Source: Sphaerulina vaccinii
Lineage: Eukaryota > Ascomycota > Dothideomycetes > Mycosphaerellales > Mycosphaerellaceae
Assembly: GCA_022570795.1 (NCBI GenBank)
Contig: JAKUDP010000012.1
Location: forward strand, 1,426,001-1,490,000
Length of the DNA: 64,000 nucleotides
Direction: 5' to 3'
Positions 10,540 to 19,226 of this stretch are shown piece by piece; position 1 is the first letter of the stretch; each line of letters begins with the position of its first letter. The notes below the pieces were generated by a model that saw only the letters and a program-made list of their open reading frames with translations, made no database searches and had not been told where the DNA came from. The translations under genes were made by a program, and so were the position numbers.

Positions 10540-13451
10540 TCAAGCCCAGAATTTGAGATACTTGGGTACCCATCCTCCGCTGTGTTGTGGAGTGTTCCTT
10601 TGTATTGCCTCAATCATGGCACAAGCCGTCTGATAGCCGTATAGCTCATTCAGGCGCTTTTGCAACGTCTCGCTAGCTGTGAGTCCCGCATCTGATCTAG
10701 ACCAGTCACTCTGCCTGACTCCACCTCGCTCGATCATGACCCATGTAGATTCGAGGCTGTCATGACTTTCCAGATCCAGAAGGTATTGGATGTACATCTC
10801 CCACAATGTTTCGTCATTCTGTGTGTAGACGTGCTCGCTCGCGCAAGCGCCATGCTCAAGAAGCATGTTTATCATTTCTGGATTCGGCGAACCCGCTGCT
10901 GCCTGTGGCCATTCGATGGCTTTGGAGCTCATGATAGTGGTCTGCGGTGTGAAGCGCAGAGCATAGTCCAGATGTGGTCGACCCTGCTTAGCTGGTAACA
11001 GACGAGGATGTTTCCTGATATAAGCTTCGGCGTAAGCGACGAGTCCAAGCTCGATGATGTGACCGAGCAGATCACGACTTTGATGCTCTAGTATCTTGTC
11101 GTGGCCAGTAAGATACGAATGCGACCAATGATCACCCTGTGCAGACTTGCCCTGCATTCTCTTCATGCTTACATCGAGCTGATCGAGAAGTTCAAGATTT
11201 GGCTCGCATGAAGTCTGAGATGCGTGGATGAGTGCCATCGAAGACCATCGCAATGCGATATTCTTGGCATGAGATTCAAATTGGCTTCCGAAGGTGGAGG
11301 ACCTTTGAACCAGGAAGACGTGGCTCGCCAACAGGGTCGAATGAGCATCGAACTCCTCTCCTGTCCATTGTTCAAGTTCACCTCGAACTGAGGGCTCTTC
11401 TAGGAAGTCCTTCACACTGCGATGGAGGAATTCAACATGGTGGAGCTTTTGCGGGTGTGCCGGACACGTATCAGGCTGTGGTTGCGACGGCTCTACGGAC
11501 ATGAGGTCTTGACATCGCCCATTGATTCGAGCTCGAATGCGCTCAACAGTTTCTGGCGCGTCCCATGAATATGACTGGGCCTGTGATGTGGCTGATAGCA
11601 CCAGCTCGTGCGGTCTGTCATCTTGCACTATGTCCATCACGGCGATAGGTAAAGGCTGGATTGCCAGCGTGCAGGTAATGAAGATCCTGGCTGTTGCTTT
11701 TCGGTAGCCTTTCTCTATTCTCTGGAAAATATGGTTGAAGTACTCGTGGAGATCTGAAGCAAGTCAGTCAGAAAACGTAGCTTAAGGCGCGCGACGTACC
11801 GTCAGGAATTCTTGTCAATCTCTCCCGCAGCTCTGAATAGCTGTCTCGGTAGATCAGACCCGGTATGAGCTCCTTAGAGAGTACAAGACTAACCCAGAGA
11901 AAGACGCCTTGGGCTTTTCCAATGATTTCAGCTACCAAATCTTCGAGCTCAGCACTGACTGCGGGATTGCTGCTGCCAGCAGGCAACGCTGCAGACTGTG
12001 ACGACCATTCATGCGTCCGCTGTGAGAGGTGCTGTGTCAGTTGTTGGCGGACGTACTTGCTGATGTCTTCCTTGGTGTAGAGATGTAACTCCAAGCTATT
12101 ACCTTCCGCTTTGCTTTTGCTGAAAAGTCTCTGAAACACTTCCCACGGACGACTGGATACACACATTTTGACGTTCTCGGAATCTGCCAGTTGTTGGAGG
12201 AATAGGACAGCTGCCATATGATCTCCATTGTACTCGTCGAGTCCATCGATAAAGATACAGAAGCACAGGGACTTGTTGCCATTCCTGCTTCGGCTCTGGA
12301 AAAGATCACTTACGCAACTCCGAAGCTCCGACATCGTCCAGTCTGCTGAAATGTCGGCACTCTCGTCGTGCCAACGTTTCCAGCAAACTTCCTCGAGCAA
12401 GTCCGGATATTGTCTGAACACGTGGAACAGCATCGATTGAAGTAAGCCTTCGTAAGACCTCTGCATTGAGTTTCCCTGATACCAGAAGTAGTGGGACGCA
12501 ACAAGAAGAGTTCTGTGTCCAGCCCACGTTTTCAAAGCAGCTAAAGTTCGGTCATGATTGGCGATATGCTTCATGAGTGTCGATTTCCCACTACCAGCTT
12601 TGCCCGTCACCCAGTAGACTCCATTCTGTCTTTGGAGCCAATCTGTGTACTGAATCGGTCGCAGAGGTGCTTTGGCATCCTCGAAGATCCAGTTGTACGT
12701 TGTACGGTGCGGATCTTTTATCTTCTCCCACCTATCCTGAAACCTGTCATATTTCAAACTGTTCAAGAGAGCTTTCTGTTTGCCTAGCTTGATCGCCGCG
12801 TGGCATACATTAGCTGTCAACTGTGGCACGGCTTGACTGTGGCCATCTCGTATTGCATCTAGTAGCTGGTCGCGCATGAGAATCAGGTTGGTGTCAGTAA
12901 CCTTGACTTGCTGCTGAATACGCTCTAGTGCACTGGGAATGAAGTGGGTGAGCCTATCACTGCAAACAGGTTAGCATGTTGCTGGTAATCGAAGTCTCAC
13001 CTGGAAAAGCCCACGCGATGAGGAGTTGTAGCTGTTCGTGCAGCTGCTTCCGAAGACTCTGCAGTGTCAACCTTGACTTGTCGAAATCCGATCTACGTAA
13101 CTCTCCTTTTATCGCCAGGACTATGCTCTTGCCCATAGATTTGCGGCCCTTGATGCTCAACTCATCCAGAGTCTTCAACAAGTCGTCTGCCACCGCCTTG
13201 CTCCGCACTGCAAGCATGTATATGCTCTTTTCCAGCTTGTCGCTAGATGTCTCGAAGTGTTGGCTCTGGGCGATCGTGGGCACAACCGAATCTCGATATG
13301 ATTGAGTAGCATCGTCTAGGTCTCTAATCTCAGCTGTCATGCCTTTGGCGCTGCTGTATATCTCCTTGACCTTCGCCGTCAAGTTCACACCCATCTCGAT
13401 AAATTGTGCCACAGCAGCAGCCGCTCCCAGTATCTCGAGGCCGCTGGCCAT
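10540..13451 (-). CDS. NACHT-domain STAND protein (fungal NLR-like)
   Basis: The best model has exons 13451-13001, 12924-11800 and 11753-10540 and gives 929 residues. The N-terminus (MASGLEILGAAAAVAQFIE...) is the helical domain typical of fungal NACHT proteins (SesA/NACHT_N-like). The NACHT core carries Walker A GKAGSGKST near residue 258 and Walker B CIFIDGLDEYNGD near 370, with a CVSSRPWEVF sensor-like motif. The third exon (DDLHEYFNHIFQRIEKGYRKATARI) matches the C-terminal extension common in this group, and no ankyrin, WD or TPR repeat is evident. Family members act as signal-transducing NTPases in non-self recognition and cell death. The intron 1 acceptor is uncertain. The best-looking acceptor (TTTGCAG, ending 12961) throws the frame into a stop; the CTAG ending at 12925 restores it. 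Confidence 0.75.
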
Positions 13452-13697
13452 TCTGATTCGATCCGCATGGAGGACAGGCTGTGACAGAAAGTTGAATAGC
13501 TTTGGAGCCTCATGGGAACCATACTTACTTGGGGCCGCGGCTGAAGCTGCGCCTCAACATATGCTGTGTAACCAGTCAGACCTCTCGTCATGGTGGCTAG
13601 AATGAATCTGGGCAGATGGTCATCTTTATTCTTCCTCCACAACGATGAACATTGGAGGTTGAAGCAGCTGAGGATCAGGTTCAGCCCAAAACAAGCG

Positions 13698-15465
13698 ATG
13701 AGCTCAGGCATATCAGGCACCAAGTGGGCAATCCGTCGTACCAGTGCGGTCTTCTACCCCCGAAAGAATAACACCATTTCCGACACACCAGACTTCAGCT
13801 TGCTCAGGCGGCACGAAGGTCTAGGAGACCAATCTGGCACTCAGCATACCGACTGGACTCTCGGCAGTATATACCGCAAGATATTTGGCAAGCTCGAAGA
13901 TTCCGTAGTGCCCATCTGGCCTACTCATGTCGACTCACTCTACTTCTACTTCGATAGAATCATATTTCCTGACAGAAACGACCGCATCACACCATGTACG
14001 GATAAGCGCGCCTATGTGAGGAAACCTGCGAGAACTGTTCGGGCTCTAGGAAGAGGCATTTTCCTTGCTCTTGACCGTATTGTATGGCTGTGTGAGCTGT
14101 GTGCAAGATGCCTCCTCGATGGATTTCTGTTCTGCGTGGGTGGAATCTTATGGCTTCTGACCTTCCCCAACGTGAGCCTCGCTCCTGCAATCATTGCGAT
14201 ATGCGTTGACGCTCGCATAGGCTCTTGCGGTTCTCCACAGCTATGGTTATGTCCTGGTCCTTCTACCTCTCATTCCGGTGGCTCTTATAGCGCCTTTGCA
14301 TACCTATCACTGCGGGATTGCAGCGTCCGTAAGCTTTGGTGCTATGCTTGCCACCGCAGCCCTCTGGGCTGGCATAATTGAGATGGTCTGGGAATACTAT
14401 CCTGCTGCCGTAAGACGTCTCAAAGGCGTAGCGGAGCACTTTTCCATTGATCTTACAGTATGTATATCCATGATGTCTCGTTCTGCAATGCTAAGCCGAT
14501 CGCTCACAGGTCGCCATCGTCGCACTACTAGCATTCCGATCTGATATAGTGCGTGGCTATATGCTCGGTAGGATCATATCAGTTCCTTTATTGGTAGGCA
14601 ATGTCAGGGCTAGTCAGTGGTATTGGCCTGTCACTGATCGATGTCAGCGCATTGGCACCAGCTTCACTGTTTCTGGGCTCTTCCGAAATCAATCACGATT
14701 CGGAGTGGTGGCAGCGAGAATAGCAGTGTCGATTCTGTTCGCAACTACGTTGAACTTTGGTATCATTGTATTCTGCCCCCATGGAACGCAATCCTCGACA
14801 AAGTTACTCTTATCCCGAGAGATCGCGATCGTGTTACTGGTGCTGTACGTCAGCTATGGCTTCTACCGATACAGACACACCTTCATCTTCACCGACAATG
14901 CCAGCGATGTGGACGATTGGGAGCTTGCGGAGGATCATTCATGGATTGTCTACATGCCACACTTGGTTATACCTTTGTCAGGACTGGCTGCCCACTACGT
15001 TTCTTTCCGATGTGGTTCATCCCTCTTCGCTGCGTTGCAGCGTCAGGACGTGATGTCTGGATCCACGACTGGATTTATACTCCTCCCACTTATAACTGAA
15101 TTACCTGGACTGCAACGCATTACCCAGCTTGCCTCACGGGACAAGGTCGGCGATGTCATGGTTGGGGTCGTTGACGGTACCGCACGCTCGGCATTTTTCA
15201 CTGCGCCCGTGCTCGTTCTGCTGGGTTGGTGTATTGGCTCACCATTAGCACCTGACTTTGATGCTCCAGAGTTCGCATCGATACTCATATGCGCTGTGTT
15301 TCTCAGCTTTCTCTTGCCACAAGGAAAGACTAGCTGGATTCAGGGAGTCCAATGCTTCGTTGTGTAAGCACCATGACCCCAGGCTTAACATGTTCAGTAC
15401 TGACCACATTTAGATATGGAATGATATTGACCGCAATTCTATACTGCTCGCCAGGACGTGGATGA
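13698..15465 (+). CDS. Divergent CAX-type cation/H+ exchanger homologue
   Basis: The exons 13698-14171, 14221-14457, 14510-15363 and 15414-15465 close in frame to 538 residues. A stopless 54-nt intron (14594-14647) may also be removed, giving 520. The protein is polytopic. The C-terminal half tracks CAX/Vcx1 exchangers: SREIAIVLLVLYVSYGF, GFILLPLITE, FFTAPVLVLLGWCIGSPL, then PQGKTSWIQG and a final helix. The first repeat aligns as WAGIIEMV followed by MLGRIISVPLLVG. The GNA-E(L/H) signatures that bind Ca2+ in true CAX proteins are degraded in both repeats. Known CAX proteins exchange Ca2+ for H+ at the vacuole. Whether this one transports anything is doubtful. An upstream in-frame ATG lies at 13590. 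Around 14614-14705 another frame also encodes a plausible helix, so local structure is uncertain. Confidence 0.6.
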
Positions 15466-15540
15466 CAGTGTCGTATGCAGAAGAAGATCTGAGATACGGT
15501 ACAACAGATATGCAGTCACGTATAGAGTTCTGTCCCGTCA

Positions 15541-17697
15541 CTACACTCGCTTAGCAGTACTAACATCAGGCACACCCGTACCCTCAACAACCTTGGCGCC
15601 CAAAACCTCAAAACAAGGCAACTCCGCCAGCCTCGATATAACATGATGCAGCGTAGGCAAAGTATCCCAATCACCTCCTTCAAGTTCAAACTTCGCACTC
15701 CCAGCAGTCCATACTTTCTGTACTTTGGCCTTAGGTTCCGCATCTGCGAACTTGTCGAAAACAGCATAATCCGCTTCTGGCACGCCCTTCGATTCCTTTC
15801 CTACGGCGGGGATGTATCGATGTACGATGATTCCATCGTCGGCTTCTCCGGATATGCTGCCGGATTGTGTAGATGGATCTTGCTCGGCGAGGTCGGTGAG
15901 GTTGAAGGAGCCCCATTGTGCGCCTTGCCAACTAGTTTTGATGTGATAGCTCTTTTCACGGCGGTGGACGTCAATGGCAGAGTATAACTTCGGCATACCC
16001 AGTTCTTCTCGTCCACTGACGATAGGATCTGTCAAAGACTCGAAGAGTATGGGCATGTATGTCCCACTGACGCTTGTCCCGTCTTCCTTCTCGTACTTGA
16101 CACCATGGATGTAAAGTCCTAGATGATTGTACCCGCTACCGCCGAGCCATTCCATCTTATTGAGCGTCGTTTGACTGAAAGATGCGTACGCAATCGTGCC
16201 AGGAGTGGTGAAGGAATAGCCTTTCCGTCCAGGAGGGAAGAGGTTCTGGAGTGCTGTACGCGAAGTCTTGAAACGGATTGATGCAGTTGTGAATGTACTG
16301 TTCTCTCCACTTCTTGGCTGACCGTAATGGTCTTGTCTAGGACCAGGCATTGGACCGAAAGCTAATGGCATACGAGAATACTTCTTCTCCACCTTCGCCC
16401 ACTGGTATTCGCGGAATTTCTGTCGTGAGTTATCGAATTCGTCGTGGCCGAAGTTGTACATGGTGAAACCGAACATGTCGAGATTCTTGCCTTTCAGATC
16501 GTCGGAACCGATGAGGCGTGAGAAAGTCTGAATCTTGGTAGCACGTTCGTGGCGAATTTGGTCGTAGAGTTGCAGACGTTCTGGAATTTCTTCACGAGTT
16601 GTGCCGAGAGGGAGGACGGTGGCTATTGTTGCTCCGTCTTCGATTGCTGCTCCGGCGCCTTGGCCTTGGTGTGGTAGGAAAGGATGTGCCGCGTCTCCGA
16701 TAAGAGCTAGGCGGTCTTTGGACCAGATTGGGATCTCGTCCATGTCAAGGAGAACCCAGGCTTTCAATGTTGCGGGATCTGCCTTAGATATCATTGCCAG
16801 GACTGCTGGCTCGAACTCGGAGAAAACTTTGAGCATTGTGGACAGACTGGCGTCCTCGTTCCAGTCAGAGCTTGCGTTGGATTCGGACTCTGGGTGTATG
16901 GCGACGTAGTTCAGCTCAGTGTTGTTTGAGGTTGGATACATGACAATCCGGCGATCCTTAGCATACCAGATCTTCAGCTCGCCTTCTTCGTCAACCAGTT
17001 GTGCAGTTTGTGGGTCTGCCTTGATCGCTTCTCGAGGTATCAGGAACCGGAATGCGCTCTTGCCACAGCTGAATGGCACGACATCGACAGGTCCAATGCG
17101 GTTTCGTGCAACAGAGTGCACACCATCAGCGCCGATTATGGCGTCTCCCTGCATAGTCTCGCCATTTTCGAGCGTAATGGTAGCTGTCTGCTCGTCTACA
17201 CTCTTGACTTTGCTCGAGGTAAGCAACTCCACAGGCGTACCAGGACCTGTCGCTGAAGTGGCCACTTCTCTCAAGTTTTTGTGCAGATGTGCTCGATGGG
17301 CCAGCAGCCAGGGATGTTGCCAGATGCTGTTAGACCTTCGCATATCCATGGACTTCTGCGGTATTCCATTATAGTCGGCCTCCGTGAGCTTGTTCATAGT
17401 GTTGGCACCAAAGGTCTCTGCGTAGATGCCTAGCCGCCGCAAAACACCATTACTGTTCGGTGCGAGATGCACTGCCGCACCAATCTCAGCCGCAAATCGT
17501 GACTGTTCGAAGATCTTGACATTGTGCCCTTGCTGACGCAGTGCAATAGCAGTAGTTAGACCTCCAATGCCAGCGCCTGCTATCAATATCGTCAAAGGCT
17601 GTTTCGTGGGGGTATGCTGCCCATTCGTTGTGGGCGCATGCACGTCATTCGTTCCATTCGTAGAAGAGGTGCCGTTCATCGCTTTGGCGGAGACCAT
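15541..17697 (-). CDS. FAD monooxygenase fused to acetoacetate-decarboxylase-like domain
   Basis: This is a single exon of 718 residues. Residues about 35-420 form a class A flavin monooxygenase of salicylate-hydroxylase type. They include the Rossmann motif GAGIGGLTTAIAL, the DG motif IIGADGVHSVAR and the GD motif LALIGDAAHPFLPHQGQG. From about residue 490 an acetoacetate decarboxylase-like barrel follows, with YMPILFESLTDPI and GREELGMPK, where the Lys sits at the position expected for the Schiff-base residue. This suggests successive hydroxylation and decarboxylation, or decarboxylative hydroxylation, of an aromatic or beta-keto acid. The substrate is unknown. The first 30 residues are Asn/Thr-rich. 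The gene shares a 700-bp divergent promoter with a cupin gene, which fits a small catabolic or secondary-metabolic unit. Confidence 0.88.
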   Translation of the reverse strand: MVSAKAMNGTSSTNGTNDVHAPTTNGQHTPTKQPLTILIAGAGIGGLTTAIALRQQGHNVKIFEQSRFAAEIGAAVHLAPNSNGVLRRLGIYAETFGANTMNKLTEADYNGIPQKSMDMRRSNSIWQHPWLLAHRAHLHKNLREVATSATGPGTPVELLTSSKVKSVDEQTATITLENGETMQGDAIIGADGVHSVARNRIGPVDVVPFSCGKSAFRFLIPREAIKADPQTAQLVDEEGELKIWYAKDRRIVMYPTSNNTELNYVAIHPESESNASSDWNEDASLSTMLKVFSEFEPAVLAMISKADPATLKAWVLLDMDEIPIWSKDRLALIGDAAHPFLPHQGQGAGAAIEDGATIATVLPLGTTREEIPERLQLYDQIRHERATKIQTFSRLIGSDDLKGKNLDMFGFTMYNFGHDEFDNSRQKFREYQWAKVEKKYSRMPLAFGPMPGPRQDHYGQPRSGENSTFTTASIRFKTSRTALQNLFPPGRKGYSFTTPGTIAYASFSQTTLNKMEWLGGSGYNHLGLYIHGVKYEKEDGTSVSGTYMPILFESLTDPIVSGREELGMPKLYSAIDVHRREKSYHIKTSWQGAQWGSFNLTDLAEQDPSTQSGSISGEADDGIIVHRYIPAVGKESKGVPEADYAVFDKFADAEPKAKVQKVWTAGSAKFELEGGDWDTLPTLHHVISRLAELPCFEVLGAKVVEGTGVPDVSTAKRV

Positions 17698-18398
17698 CCT
17701 GCCAACTATGTGGTGTAACCTTGTATGACTGAACTGTCAAGACACGTGAAAAGATCTGAGTGAGAAGACGAGTATGTAAAGAAACACTGCAAGGTCTGGC
17801 AGCATAGATCCGGTTGCTCTTAATCAGTGAGAAACAGCTAGTTCATCGACACTGCCTTGGCCAGGCTTGAACCCCGGAGATGGAATCTGTCCACACCGAA
17901 GGACTCGTCTCTCTTTGTCGGCACTTTCCACTTTGCTGTTCGTGGAGAAGTGTGGTTACTCGCATGGGCCCAAAGTGGAGTGATGAAGTCTGGACGACCA
18001 GTGGCCTCGATAGTTCGGGTTCGATCCGAACAAACTCTAAATGTGAACGACTTGAATGCGGAACATGTGGACGTCCACCGGAAAGGCCACCGGGTGTCAC
18101 ATAGACTGGAGTACCAGACCAGTGAAGATAGTGAGTCCATCACACATAGAACCACTCTGCGTGGAGCATGAGCACCCTGCTCTGCAGTAGTGACTTGCTC
18201 TGTGTGGGTGCTGACGAAGCTGTCTAAGCCGGAGGATATGGTTCTCCAGGATCCTTCGACTTATGTGTCTTCTGTGGCGTATTTCGTGCTTGTGTTGCTT
18301 CCAATAGAGCCACTACACTACTACATTTAGCAATCTTCGAAGTCAGCTGCCCATTTGACAACTTGAGTTTTGAAGAGAGAGGTTGTACTTCTCCCACC
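17698..18398. other. Divergent promoter region (monooxygenase / cupin)
   Basis: This 700-bp region holds no credible gene. It contains the inverted repeat annotated at 18013-18031 and a CCACCGGAAAGGCCACCGGG stretch near 18073. The overlapping short frames show no domain. Both flanking genes start outward from it. Confidence 0.6.
18013..18031. promoter_or_regulatory. CGG-N7-CCG inverted repeat
   Basis: The sequence has arms GTTCGG and CCGAAC around a 7-nt spacer. Its core CGG-N7-CCG is the layout bound by many dimeric Zn2Cys6 regulators. It lies in the shared promoter, about 315 bp from the monooxygenase ATG and 370 bp from the cupin ATG. Binding is inference. Confidence 0.4.
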
Positions 18399-18971
18399 AT
18401 GACAGGCCAACAATCTCCTCCAGACAACGGCCTCCCTAAGCCAAAGCGTTACATCACAGCTCACAATGCAGATATCAAGGCTGTCTTCCATGACATGGAG
18501 CCGGAACTGCCTTTCGAAGAGATAGCTGGCACCCGTGGTGATCGTTTCTCTCTCGCCTACGCCACAAACAAAGTCCCGGTCCAGCTATCTTCAAACGAAG
18601 ATGTCCAAACCTACAACCAGTTTCTGGAGAAGAAGCCTGGCATAACGATCCCTGGCGGAACAGTCCTCAGATATGTGGACATATCTCCAGGCAACACATC
18701 CCCAATGCATCGGACTGTATCGCTCGATTATGGCGTGGTGCTTGAAGGACAGGTCGAAGATGTCTTAGACTCTGGCGAAGTCAGGCTCTTGAATCGGGGA
18801 GACATTGTTGTGCAGCGAGCGACAAATCATGCTTGGAGGAACGCGAGCAAGACCGAGTGGGCGCGTATGTTGTATGTGCTTCAGGAAGCTGAGCCGGTCA
18901 AGCTGGAGGATGGACGCGTGCTTGGAGAGGATTATGGAGGAATGCAAGGCGTGCGGGCCAGTTCTTCGTAG
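18399..18971 (+). CDS. Cupin-domain protein
   Basis: This is an intronless gene of 190 residues, started at the ATG in CCACCATGAC context. The frame is open further upstream, but without an ATG before 18363. The C-terminal two thirds form a small cupin barrel: ITIPGGTVLRYVDISPG, the motif-1-like MHRTVSLDYGVVLEGQVE, GDIVVQRATNHAWRN as motif 2, and an MLYVLQEAE strand. One His lies in each of the two motifs (MHRT and NHAW), so metal binding is possible but the usual HxH pair is missing. Similar single-cupin proteins often neighbour aromatic-degrading oxygenases. Its divergent partner here is a monooxygenase-decarboxylase fusion, so it may act on the same pathway. The substrate is unknown. Confidence 0.8.
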   Translation: MTGQQSPPDNGLPKPKRYITAHNADIKAVFHDMEPELPFEEIAGTRGDRFSLAYATNKVPVQLSSNEDVQTYNQFLEKKPGITIPGGTVLRYVDISPGNTSPMHRTVSLDYGVVLEGQVEDVLDSGEVRLLNRGDIVVQRATNHAWRNASKTEWARMLYVLQEAEPVKLEDGRVLGEDYGGMQGVRASSS

Positions 18972-19226
18972 ATGACCTGTATAGTAGCATGTCGATGTGG
19001 TTGTGATACAGAAGTGAGTGGCGTCGCGTCAGCTTATATCGAGGTCAATGCCAAGCCATATCTTATATAGCCTTGAGACAACAACCTGGTCGAGTTGTTG
19101 TTCAAGGATGTTGATATCAAGCATGTGCCGATGAATCGCATCGAATGGTCACTTCCACTCGCTCACTTCATCTCATCAAAGTCAACGACATGACCAGCGC
19201 ATGTCACCCTCTCTACCATCGACCAT

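Noticed and set aside
12900..13001. Frameshift or pseudogenisation of the NACHT gene
   Set aside because: An acceptor at CTAG (exon from 12924) restores a complete 929-residue frame whose later phases also match, so an intact gene is the simpler reading.
14614..14705. Alternative helix-like frame inside the CAX-like gene
   Set aside because: It reads LSLIDVSALAPASLF and resembles a CAX helix, but joining it to both flanks needs poor splice sites. The continuous frame closes without it.
18001..18031. GGGTTCGATCC resembling a tRNA T-arm / Pol III B box
   Set aside because: The stem pairing does not fit a 5-bp T-stem with 7-nt loop and there is no A box or acceptor stem around it. It is better read as a CGG-N7-CCG inverted repeat.
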